Assembly: GCA_050741255.1 (NCBI GenBank)
Contig: JBOIEQ010000132.1
Coordinates: forward strand, 1 to 12,201
Reading direction: 5' to 3'
DNA length: 12,201 nt
From: CAZXNF01 sp050741255
GTDB taxonomy: Bacteria > Pseudomonadota > Gammaproteobacteria > Burkholderiales > SG8-41
Position numbers and translations under genes: made by a program. The notes below the pieces were generated by a model. The model saw only the letters and a list, made by a program, of their open reading frames with translations, did not search any database and was not told the origin of the DNA. This document shows positions 5,790 through 12,201 of this stretch, one piece after another. Numbering within the stretch: the first letter of the stretch is position 1; every line of letters starts with the position of its first letter.

Positions 5790-6749
5790 TCAGGCTGTGC
5801 CCGGAATGTCGTGGCCGAGCCCCAGGCGGCGGGCTTCCGCGAGCACCCCGGCGGCCACATACAGGTCCTGCAGCGCCATCCCGTGAGACTTGTAGAAGGT
5901 GATCTGCTTCGCATCGGTGCGCCCGGGGCGCAGGCCGGCGGCCACGTCGCCGATCTCGGCCAGCGCCTCCCACTGGAGACGGCCGCTCTCCACCAGCGGC
6001 AGCAGCTCGCCGCCCTCCTTGCGCGCCACCTCGCGGGAGTCCGCCACGATCAGGTCGAAACGGCGCAGCGCGTCGGCATGCAGTTCCCGCTTCATGAATT
6101 GATTGGCGCCGGCCGCGTTGACGTGCTGGCCCGCTTCCAGCCAGTCACCGGCCAGGACCGGTGCCGTGGCGCGCGTGATGACATTGACGATGTCGGCGCC
6201 ACGCACCGCGGCCTCACCCGAAGCGGCGGGCAGGACCGGAATGCCGACCTTTTCGGTCATGGCGGCGCACCAGGCTTCGAGTTTGTCGCGGGTCGGCGCG
6301 TAAACGCGCACCTCCCGCAGTTTGCGCACCGCGCACACGGCTTCGAGCTGGCCGGTACCGATGCGTCCGGCGCCCAGCTGGCCCAGCACGGCCGCGTCGG
6401 GGCGTGCGAGGTACTGCGTCGCGACGCCCGTGGCGGCGCCCGTGCGGACCACGTTGAAGCGGTTCGACTCGAGGATGGCGAGGGGCGTGCCGCTGGCGCT
6501 GTCGTAGAGGAAGGTATGCGAGCGGCTTTGCTGCGGTGTCACGTAATAGGCCTTGAAGCCTGTGACGCCAACGTCGGGCGCCGTCGCAGCCTGCAGGATG
6601 TTCAGCGTGCCGGCCGGCGTGCGGGTGCGTTCGCGCGGCGTGTCCACCGCGGCGTGCCGGGCGCGGGCCTGCAGACCGGCATCGACCGCGCGGACGGCAT
6701 CCGCCATCCGCAGCACGCGGCCAACGTCGTCTTCGGTGAGGTACAGCAC
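5790..6749 (-). CDS. Ornithine cyclodeaminase / mu-crystallin family protein
   Basis: This 319-aa NAD(P)-binding protein has the full family length. Landmarks are Lys66 in GFKAYY (conserved active-site Lys), Arg102 in RTGAATGVAT, the dinucleotide loop GAGRIG at 126-131, and a C-terminal EIGDVAAGLRPGR...FYKSHGMALQD block. Members include ornithine and lysine cyclodeaminases, ketimine and 2-imino acid reductases, alanine dehydrogenase of archaea, and opine-like dehydrogenases, so the family name does not fix the reaction. In this setting ketimine or 2-imino acid reduction fits best, beside a flavin amine oxidase and two RidA proteins. It starts with GTG at 6749, which overlaps by one base the TAG of the upstream Bug gene (TAGTG), implying translational coupling. 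The N-terminus MLYLTEDDV fits the family consensus, which supports this start over ATG 6707. Confidence 0.9.
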   Translation of the reverse strand: MLYLTEDDVGRVLRMADAVRAVDAGLQARARHAAVDTPRERTRTPAGTLNILQAATAPDVGVTGFKAYYVTPQQSRSHTFLYDSASGTPLAILESNRFNVVRTGAATGVATQYLARPDAAVLGQLGAGRIGTGQLEAVCAVRKLREVRVYAPTRDKLEAWCAAMTEKVGIPVLPAASGEAAVRGADIVNVITRATAPVLAGDWLEAGQHVNAAGANQFMKRELHADALRRFDLIVADSREVARKEGGELLPLVESGRLQWEALAEIGDVAAGLRPGRTDAKQITFYKSHGMALQDLYVAAGVLAEARRLGLGHDIPGTA

Positions 6750-7738
6750 TATTCGGCCTTGATGCCGGCCGCCTTGATCACGGCGGCATACTTCGCGACT
6801 TCCTTCTTGATCAGCGCGGCGAACTGCTCGGGCGTGCCGCCCGCAGCCTCGAGTCCCTGCGCGGCCAGCGTGTCGATCATCTGCGGGGTCTTCAACACCG
6901 CGTTGAGGTCGGCATTCAGCTTGTCCACCAGCGCGCGGGGCAGCTTCGCGGGCCCGAGCATGCCCTGCCAGTTGGAGACGTCGAAACCGGCGAAGCCCGC
7001 TTCCGCGACCGTGGGCAGATCGGGGGCGGAGGCCGCGCGCTTTGCGGTGGTGACGCCCAGCGCGCGCAGCTTGCCGGCCTTCACCTGCGGCAGCGCCGGC
7101 GGCATGGTGCTGAACATCACCTGCACCTGGCCTGCGATGAGTTCGGTGATCGCGGGCGCCGTGCCCTTGTACGGCACGTGCACGAGGTTGATGCCGGTCG
7201 CCTGTTTGAAGACTTCCGCGGTCAAATGCAGCGAGGAGCCGGCGCCCGCGCTGCCGTAGTTCAGCCCACCGGGCTTGGCCTTGGCCAGCGCGACGAATTC
7301 CTTGATGGACGTTGCGGGCAGACTGTTGGTGACGACGATGATGAAGGAAGAGGTTGCCAGCAGCGTGATCGGCGCGAAGTCCCTGACCGGATCGTACGGC
7401 GGCTTTTCATGCAGCGCCGGATTGACGGCAAGGTTGCCGAGGCTGGCGAGGAAGAGCGTGTAGCCGTCGGGCAGGGCGGTCGCCGCGAGCGTGGCGCCGA
7501 CGAGGCCCCCGGCGCCGCCGCGGTTGTCGACCACCACCTGCTGGCCGAGTCGCTCGGAGAGGCGCTGGCCCACGGCACGCGCCAGGATGTCGTTGCCGCC
7601 GCCGGGCGGGAAGGGAACGATCAGCCGCACCGCCTTGGTGGGGTAGGGCTGCTGCGCGAGCGCGGGCAGAGCCGGCAAGGCGACGGCGACGAACGCGGCG
7701 GCCAGTGGCCGGACGAACTTCGAGCGAAACTGAGTCAT
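6749..7738 (-). CDS. Bug-family (TctC-like) periplasmic solute-binding protein, second of a tandem pair
   Basis: This 329-aa exported binding protein belongs to the Bug family, the receptors of tripartite tricarboxylate-type transporters, which is greatly expanded in Burkholderiales. The signal peptide is residues 1-28 (VALPALPALA, then QQ). The mature N-terminus has the Bug hallmark YPTKAVRLIVPFPPGGGND (32-50) and then DNRGGAGG. The start at 7738 is chosen because AGGAGA lies 6 bases upstream and the signal peptide follows at once; upstream ATGs at 7753 and 7810 are rejected. It sits 29 bp after the first Bug gene, shares a closing KAAGIK(A/P)E with it, and its stop overlaps the OCD-family start by one base. 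No TctA/TctB membrane genes are nearby. Bug ligands known from other bacteria include carboxylic acids such as terephthalate and adipate. Confidence 0.93.
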   Translation of the reverse strand: MTQFRSKFVRPLAAAFVAVALPALPALAQQPYPTKAVRLIVPFPPGGGNDILARAVGQRLSERLGQQVVVDNRGGAGGLVGATLAATALPDGYTLFLASLGNLAVNPALHEKPPYDPVRDFAPITLLATSSFIIVVTNSLPATSIKEFVALAKAKPGGLNYGSAGAGSSLHLTAEVFKQATGINLVHVPYKGTAPAITELIAGQVQVMFSTMPPALPQVKAGKLRALGVTTAKRAASAPDLPTVAEAGFAGFDVSNWQGMLGPAKLPRALVDKLNADLNAVLKTPQMIDTLAAQGLEAAGGTPEQFAALIKKEVAKYAAVIKAAGIKAE

Positions 7739-7744
7739 GGCAGT

Positions 7745-7750
7745 TCTCCT
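7745..7750 (-). promoter_or_regulatory. Shine-Dalgarno fixing the start of the second Bug gene
   Basis: AGGAGA on the minus strand, 6 bases before ATG 7738. It supports the signal-peptide start over the two upstream in-frame ATGs. Confidence 0.7.
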
Positions 7751-7767
7751 CATGAGCGTGGGTCTTG

Positions 7768-8727
7768 TTATTCGGGTTTGATGCCGGCGGCCTTGGTCAC
7801 ATCGCCCCATTTTTTGAGTTCCCTGGCGATGTACTGCCGGAAGGCGTCGGGTCCGAGGAGCGTGACCTCGAGACCCATGCCGGTAAAGCGTTCCTTCACA
7901 TCGGGCAGTTCAGCCGCGCGCGCGATCTCTGCGCTCAGCTTGTCGACGACGGGCCTCGGAATGCCGGCCGGCCCCTGGTAGCCGTACCAGATTGCGGCCT
8001 CGAAGTCGGGCACGCCGCCTTCCTCGATGGTCGGGATGTCGGGCAGTGCGCCCATCCGTTTCTTCGTGCAGATGCCCAGCGCGCGCAGCTTGCCGCTCTT
8101 CACGAGCTGCAGCGCGGCCGGGATGCTGCTGAAGATGGAATCCACCTGGCCGCCGGTGACGTCGGTCAGCGCCGGGCCCAGGCCCTTGAAGGGCACGTGC
8201 GTGAGGTTGACGCCCGCGCGGATCTTGAACAGTTCCGCGACGACGTGCGAGGACGCGCCGGTGCCGGCGGAGGCGATGGTGATCTTGCCGGGCTGCGCCT
8301 TGGCGAGCGTGATGAACTCCTGCAGGGTTTTCGCGGGGGAGGACGCGGTCACGACCAGCAGGAGCGGCGAGGAGCCGACGAGCTGGATGGGCGTGAAGTC
8401 GCGCAGCGTGTCGTAGGGCACCCTGGCGAACACGAAGGGGTTCACGACGAACGGCGAGTCGACGACCATCAGCGTGTGGCCGTCCGGCGTGGCGCGCGCA
8501 ACGAGTTCGGCGCCGATCATGCCCGCCGCGCCGCCGCGGTTGTCGACGATCACCGTCTGGCCCAGGCGGTCGGTGAGCTTCTGGCCGATGATGCGCGCGA
8601 TGATGTCGGTCGAGCCGCCGGGCGGATAGGCGACGATGGTGCGCACCGGGCGTACGGGGTAGTCCTGGGCGGCGGCCGTGCACGCACTCGCGGCCAGCAG
8701 GCTGAGGCAGATGCATTTCGCGATCAT
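7768..8727 (-). CDS. Bug-family (TctC-like) periplasmic solute-binding protein, first of a tandem pair
   Basis: This is a 319-aa exported Bug receptor. The signal peptide is residues 1-20 (MIAKCICLSLLAASACTAAA), cut before QDYPVRP. Cys16 in ASAC resembles a weak lipobox, so a lipoprotein is a less likely alternative. The mature protein shows DYPVRPVRTIVAYPPGGSTD (22-41), the family's ligand-loop signature, and DNRGGAAG. Start 8727 is supported by AAGGAGG 7 bases upstream; the in-frame ATG at 8745 lies upstream of that site. It follows the FAD oxidoreductase by 46 bp and precedes the second Bug gene. The pair is diverged throughout, so the duplication is old or the two were recruited separately, possibly for related ligands. 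Confidence 0.93.
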   Translation of the reverse strand: MIAKCICLSLLAASACTAAAQDYPVRPVRTIVAYPPGGSTDIIARIIGQKLTDRLGQTVIVDNRGGAAGMIGAELVARATPDGHTLMVVDSPFVVNPFVFARVPYDTLRDFTPIQLVGSSPLLLVVTASSPAKTLQEFITLAKAQPGKITIASAGTGASSHVVAELFKIRAGVNLTHVPFKGLGPALTDVTGGQVDSIFSSIPAALQLVKSGKLRALGICTKKRMGALPDIPTIEEGGVPDFEAAIWYGYQGPAGIPRPVVDKLSAEIARAAELPDVKERFTGMGLEVTLLGPDAFRQYIARELKKWGDVTKAAGIKPE

Positions 8728-8734
8728 GTGGGAT

Positions 8735-8741
8735 CCTCCTT
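8735..8741 (-). promoter_or_regulatory. Near-perfect Shine-Dalgarno for the first Bug gene
   Basis: AAGGAGG on the minus strand, 7 bases before ATG 8727. It is the strongest ribosome site in the window and fits abundant production of a periplasmic receptor from within a long operon. Confidence 0.8.
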
Positions 8742-8773
8742 GCATGGGAAGTCGTGGCTACGGTGGCGCCGGT

Positions 8774-9979
8774 TTACGCGGCCACGGGCGCGGTTTTGCG
8801 GCTCGCCAGAAAGGCCGGCAAGCCCGCGTCCTCACCGTCGCGCGCGATGTGCTCGGCGAGGTAGACGCCGGTGATCGGCGACAGCGCGACGCCGTCGCCG
8901 CCATGGCCGATCGCCACCGCGTAGCCGCGCGGACCGCCCGCGCCGCCCAGGCTGACGCCTTTCGGCGAATAAGGCCGCAGGCCGGCCCACGCGCGGATCG
9001 CCTGCAGCCGTCCCAGTTGTGGCATCGCCCGCACGGCGAGGCGGGAGATTTCCGCCAGTGCTTCCCGTGTCGTGCGGGTGTCGAAGCCGGCGAATTCGTT
9101 GGTGCCGCCGAGCAGCACGGTGCCAGCGATCGGTTTGCTCGTATAGGCGAAGGCTGCGTTGATGCTCCCCGCCGCACCCTTGTGCTTGGCCAGCAGGCTG
9201 CCGGCCGACCCCACCCGCATCGTCGGCATGGCATCCGCGGCTTCGAGGACGATCATCTGGCCGCGCCGCGGCACGACATCGTGCGCGACGCCGACCATGT
9301 TGCCGATGTCGTTCGCGTGCGCGCCGGCCGCGTTGACGACCCAGCGCGCGCGTACCAGGCCGCGGGACGTACGCACGCCCGTCACCCGGTCGCCGGCGGT
9401 TTCGACGCCCTGCACGTCGAGCCCGGTGAGAATTTCCGCGCCGCGCGCCTGCGCCGCGCGGGCGAAGGCCTGCGTCACCTTGAACGGATTGGCCTGCGCG
9501 TCCGTAGGACAGTAGCCGGCGGTCAGCACCCGCGCTTCGAGCAGAGGATTCAGCGTGCGGCATTCCGCCGGCGTCAGGATGCGCAGGGGTACGCCCGCGG
9601 CCTGCTGCGCGGCGGCCATTTCTTCCAGGTAGGCGGCTTCCGTCTCGGTTTCCGCGATGACCATGCCGCCGTCGGCGACGTACTCGAGATCGGCGCCGAG
9701 TTCGCGGCCGAGGTCCGGATACAGGTGCTGGCTCGCCTGCGCGAGATCGAGCGCAAGGCCTGGCTTCTTGGTGGCGAGCGACACCACGCCGGAGTTCACG
9801 GAGGAGGCGCCGCTGCCGACCCCGGCGCGCTCGAGGATGGCGACGCGGGCGCCGCTCCTGGCGAGGTAGTAGGCGATAGAGCAGCCGATGACGCCGCCGC
9901 CGACGATCGCGAAATCGGTGTCGAGCAGCGTGCCGTGCACGGGGGCGGCGGCGAAGGGGGGATCGGCGAGGTTGGTCAT
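8774..9979 (-). CDS. FAD-dependent oxidoreductase, DAO (D-amino acid/glycine oxidase) family
   Basis: This 401-aa flavoprotein has the p-hydroxybenzoate-hydroxylase/DAO fold. The FAD-binding motif GGGVIG is at 27-32 and Glu50 ends the second strand (VAILE), where it would bind the ribose. The C-terminal block GLRPYSPKGVSLGG and the GHGGDGVALSP segment close the FAD site. Family members oxidise amines and amino acids (glycine, sarcosine, D-amino acids) to imines, with oxygen or an electron carrier as acceptor. The imine product is a typical RidA substrate, and two RidA genes lie downstream. Only one base separates its ATG from the stop of the ABC ATPase gene (TGACATG), and it has no strong ribosome site of its own, so translation is probably coupled. 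No signal peptide is evident. Confidence 0.92.
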   Translation of the reverse strand: MTNLADPPFAAAPVHGTLLDTDFAIVGGGVIGCSIAYYLARSGARVAILERAGVGSGASSVNSGVVSLATKKPGLALDLAQASQHLYPDLGRELGADLEYVADGGMVIAETETEAAYLEEMAAAQQAAGVPLRILTPAECRTLNPLLEARVLTAGYCPTDAQANPFKVTQAFARAAQARGAEILTGLDVQGVETAGDRVTGVRTSRGLVRARWVVNAAGAHANDIGNMVGVAHDVVPRRGQMIVLEAADAMPTMRVGSAGSLLAKHKGAAGSINAAFAYTSKPIAGTVLLGGTNEFAGFDTRTTREALAEISRLAVRAMPQLGRLQAIRAWAGLRPYSPKGVSLGGAGGPRGYAVAIGHGGDGVALSPITGVYLAEHIARDGEDAGLPAFLASRKTAPVAA

Positions 9980-9980
9980 G

Positions 9981-10769
9981 TCAGAGCAGCCCGCGCAGCT
10001 TCTGGATCAGCCGTACCGATTCGGGCTCGGTGGAGTCGCGCGGGCGCGCGCAGGGAATCGCCACGAGTTCGCGCACGCGCCCCGGGCGCGGCGCCAGTAC
10101 GCAGACCTCGTCGGCGAGCACCACGGCTTCCTCGACGTCGTGTGTCACGAACACGATGGTCATCTGCTTCAGGGCGTGGATGCGCATCAGCTCGGTGTGC
10201 ATCAGGCCGCGTGTCTGCGCGTCGAGCTTGGAGAAGGGTTCATCCATCAGCAGGATGCGCGGCTCGGTGACGAGGCTGCGCGCCAGCGCCACGCGCGAGC
10301 GCATGCCGCCGGAAAGCTGGTACGGGAACACGTTCTCGAATCCGGAGAGGCCGACGAGTTTCAGCACGTCCGCGGCGCGCCCGCGGCGCTCCTCGCGCGG
10401 CATGTCGCCGGCTTCGAGGGCAAACTCGACGTTGCGCTGCGTCGTGCGCCACGGCAGCAGGCGCTCGTCCTGAAACATGTAGCCGATCGAGCGCCACTCG
10501 CGGAAGTGCTTCGATACCACGCCGCCGAAACAGACCTGTCCGCGTTCCGGCCTGACCAGCCCGGCGATGATGTTGAGCAGCGTGGACTTGCCGCAACCGG
10601 AGGCGCCCAGCAGCGCGAGCACGCCATGGGCGGGAATCTGCAGGTTGATGTCCTGCAGCACCGTCAGCGGTTCGCCGTCCGCCGTGTCGAACCACTTGTG
10701 TATGCCTGCCAGCGAAATCGCGGCGCTATCGACGCAGGCGTCGGCGGCATCAACGGTGGTGGCGGACAT
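9981..10769 (-). CDS. ABC transporter ATP-binding protein (TauB/SsuB-type)
   Basis: This is a complete 262-aa ATPase subunit of a nitrate/sulfonate/taurine-class importer. Walker A GASGCGKST is at 55-63, the Q-loop Gln100 is in YMFQDERLLPW, the signature LSGGM is at 152-156, Walker B ILLMDEP is at 172-178, and the switch His210 is in FVTHD. FQDERLLPW is typical of TauB/SsuB proteins. The start at ATG 10769 lies 5 bp after the UbiD stop, with only a weak GAG ribosome site. Reading further upstream in this frame crosses the UbiD gene in a shadow frame. Its substrate-binding partner is probably the protein at 4702-5688; the permease is not in the window and could lie upstream of UbiD. Confidence 0.95.
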   Translation of the reverse strand: MSATTVDAADACVDSAAISLAGIHKWFDTADGEPLTVLQDINLQIPAHGVLALLGASGCGKSTLLNIIAGLVRPERGQVCFGGVVSKHFREWRSIGYMFQDERLLPWRTTQRNVEFALEAGDMPREERRGRAADVLKLVGLSGFENVFPYQLSGGMRSRVALARSLVTEPRILLMDEPFSKLDAQTRGLMHTELMRIHALKQMTIVFVTHDVEEAVVLADEVCVLAPRPGRVRELVAIPCARPRDSTEPESVRLIQKLRGLL

Positions 10770-10774
10770 CGCGC

Positions 10775-12201
10775 TCAGGCCTTTTGCGGCGGCTTGGCCG
10801 CGAACGTGGAATCCTTCAGGCACAGCCGGCCGCGCGGGTCCTGCCACAGCCTGCCGTCCGCATAGAGCGTGCCCAGTGCGCGGGAGATCGTCTGGAAGTC
10901 GCTGTCGGCGAAATGGGCGGCAACCGCCTGGTAGTAGAGCGGCTCTTTTTCCAGCACGGCAACGATCTGTTTCGCCAGCGCCGCGATTTGCGCGTCGCCG
11001 GCGTTCACTGTCGCCGGTTTCGCGTCGGCCTTGCCGCCGAGGTAGTCGGCGATCTTCGCGCGGTCGGCGTAGGCGTAGGCGATGCGCTCGAAGCGCTCCT
11101 TGGGGATGCCCTCGCCGATGGTGGCGTCCACGCCGACCTTGGCGCCGGTCGGCACCACGCCGGGCGGCATGACCGCGAGGCTGGGGTCGAGCGGCTTGGC
11201 GCGCGCGCCGGGGATGATGAAAACGTCGCGGTCGGCCTGCACCCGCGTGGCGATCGCCCATTCCACGTCCATCGCGTTCCAGACGTCGATGTCGTCATCC
11301 ACCACGACCACGTGTTTCAGGTCCATGACCGAGAGCGCGGCGAGCAGGGCGTTCTTGCCTTCGCCCGACTGCTTCTTGATCGAGATCACGGCGTGCCAGA
11401 AGGCGCAGCCGCCGAGCGTGACGTTGATGTCCTGGATCTGCACACCCGCGGTCTTCACAGCGCGGCGGATGGCCTGGTAGCGCGTGGGTGCTGCGAGCCA
11501 GGTGTTCTCCCACGGCATGTGCAGCGCGTAATAGATCGCGTTCTTGCGCATCGTCACCGCGTTGATGCGGACGAGCGGGTTCCAGTGCAGGCCGCCCATC
11601 AGACGGGTGAACTCGCCGAAGCGGCCTTCCGGGTAGACCCAGCCGGTGGGCAGGATCTCGCCTTCCAGCACGATCTCGGCGTCGGCAAGGCAGGGGAGAT
11701 CGATGGTTTCGCAGTTCACGAGTTCGACCGGCGCGCCGCGGATGCCGCCAGCGATGCCCATTTCGTCCACGCCGAGCGGCGCGCGGAAGCCGGAGCCCAT
11801 GATCTCGAAGGGATGCGTGCCGATGGAGATCGAGATCGGGCAGGGGCGGCCCAGTTCGGTCGCGCGCGCGGCGAACAGCCGCATGTTGTTGGGCGTGACG
11901 ATGTCGATGCCGGTGAGGTTCTTCTCCTTCACCATGAAGCGGTAGATGCCGGAGTTGAGGCCGAATTCCGGATCCTTCGCGATCACGACGCCCGCCGTGA
12001 TCATCGGGCCGCCGTCGTAGATGGACGACATCGGGATCGGCAGCTTGTGCAGGTCCACCTCGGCCCCGCGCTGGATGACCTGTTTGTGCGGCGCGGTTTC
12101 GCAGTAGCGCGGCGGGATCGGTTTGTTGATGCCCTGTTCCAGCTTGGACTCGATCTCGCCGTAGGTTTCGCAGCCCATCGACATCGTCGCGCGCTTCTGC
12201 G
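10775..12201 (-). CDS. UbiD-family decarboxylase (prenylated-FMN dependent), 5' end outside window
   Basis: This is a (de)carboxylase of the UbiD family, which uses prenylated FMN to remove or add carboxyl groups on aromatic or unsaturated acids. Numbering from the Met at 12184, the conserved features are NSGIYR (Asn77, Arg82), GVDE (Glu141), and PEGRFGE holding Glu186 and Glu191, the counterparts of Fdc1 Glu277 and Glu282; VVVDDDIDVWN follows near the C-terminal domain. Asn100 stands where Fdc1 His191, a metal ligand, is expected. The frame stays open to the window edge, and QKRATMSMGCE matches the internal KRVAMGMG segment of E. coli UbiD, so roughly 80 N-terminal codons are missing and 12184 is not the true start. 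No UbiX gene is in view. It is 5 bp upstream of the ABC ATPase. Confidence 0.93.
   Translation of the reverse strand, partial: QKRATMSMGCETYGEIESKLEQGINKPIPPRYCETAPHKQVIQRGAEVDLHKLPIPMSSIYDGGPMITAGVVIAKDPEFGLNSGIYRFMVKEKNLTGIDIVTPNNMRLFAARATELGRPCPISISIGTHPFEIMGSGFRAPLGVDEMGIAGGIRGAPVELVNCETIDLPCLADAEIVLEGEILPTGWVYPEGRFGEFTRLMGGLHWNPLVRINAVTMRKNAIYYALHMPWENTWLAAPTRYQAIRRAVKTAGVQIQDINVTLGGCAFWHAVISIKKQSGEGKNALLAALSVMDLKHVVVVDDDIDVWNAMDVEWAIATRVQADRDVFIIPGARAKPLDPSLAVMPPGVVPTGAKVGVDATIGEGIPKERFERIAYAYADRAKIADYLGGKADAKPATVNAGDAQIAALAKQIVAVLEKEPLYYQAVAAHFADSDFQTISRALGTLYADGRLWQDPRGRLCLKDSTFAAKPPQKA

Noticed and set aside
6749..8727. A recent gene duplication of the Bug pair
   Set aside because: The two proteins differ through most of their length, sharing mainly family motifs and the C-terminal end; a recent tandem copy would be nearly identical.
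8678..10270. A 530-codon open frame on the plus strand opposite the FAD oxidoreductase and ABC ATPase
   Set aside because: Its composition is His/Arg/Ala-rich with no domain, and the opposite strand carries complete conserved motifs. It is a GC shadow.
10770..11261. Extended N-terminus of the ABC ATPase reading into the UbiD gene
   Set aside because: The extra residues are an Arg/Gly/Ala-rich out-of-frame reading of UbiD; ATPases of this class start close to the ATG at 10769.
1..12201. tRNA, rRNA, insertion sequence or phage attachment site
   Set aside because: No cloverleaf-like sequence, rRNA segment, transposase frame or flanking target duplication was seen on either strand.

Overview
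The window is GC-rich and gene-dense. All thirteen genes I can support lie on the minus strand, so the reading order is right to left (about 12.2 kb down to 146). Several things suggest a betaproteobacterium of the order Burkholderiales: the base composition, two tandem Bug-type (TctC-like) periplasmic solute-binding proteins with no transporter of their own nearby, a NagG/NagH-type ring hydroxylase, and a downstream palindrome of a kind I associate with that order. This placement rests on gene content and memory of the families, not on a search.

Layout in the direction of transcription: a UbiD-family decarboxylase cut off at its 5' end by the window edge (10775-12201); a TauB/SsuB-type ABC ATPase (9981-10769); a DAO-family FAD oxidoreductase (8774-9979); two Bug solute-binding proteins (7768-8727 and 6749-7738); an ornithine cyclodeaminase/mu-crystallin family protein (5790-6749); a 101-bp gap with a weak candidate promoter; an NMT1/TauA-type ABC substrate-binding protein (4702-5688); a 153-aa RidA-family protein (4216-4677); the alpha and beta subunits of a Rieske ring hydroxylase (2950-4209 and 2439-2957); a D-2-hydroxyacid dehydrogenase (1414-2421); an 87-bp gap filled by an inverted array of 7-bp repeats; a second, 131-aa RidA-family protein (931-1326); an alpha/beta hydrolase (146-922); and a hairpin-rich tail (1-145). 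No stretch over 300 bases lacks a gene.

Most junctions are tight: alpha/beta overlap by 8 bp, Bug/OCD by 1 bp, and the ATPase-oxidoreductase and UbiD-ATPase gaps are 1 and 5 bp. This fits one long operon, perhaps with an internal start before the ABC binding protein.

The set reads as a catabolic and uptake cluster for an aromatic or heteroaromatic acid, probably one containing nitrogen. Three binding proteins and one ATPase would handle capture and uptake. UbiD and the Rieske oxygenase would decarboxylate and hydroxylate the ring. The DAO and OCD-family enzymes would make or reduce imines and the two RidA proteins would hydrolyse them. The alpha/beta hydrolase and D-2-hydroxyacid dehydrogenase would process later products. 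Absent from the window are an ABC permease, TctA/TctB membrane proteins, ferredoxin and reductase for the oxygenase, UbiX (which makes the prenyl-FMN cofactor), a ring-cleavage dioxygenase and a regulator. The substrate is therefore unknown. The most unusual points are an Asn at an expected metal-ligand His in UbiD, the pairing of imine-forming and imine-hydrolysing families, and the inverted heptamer array at 1337-1406.
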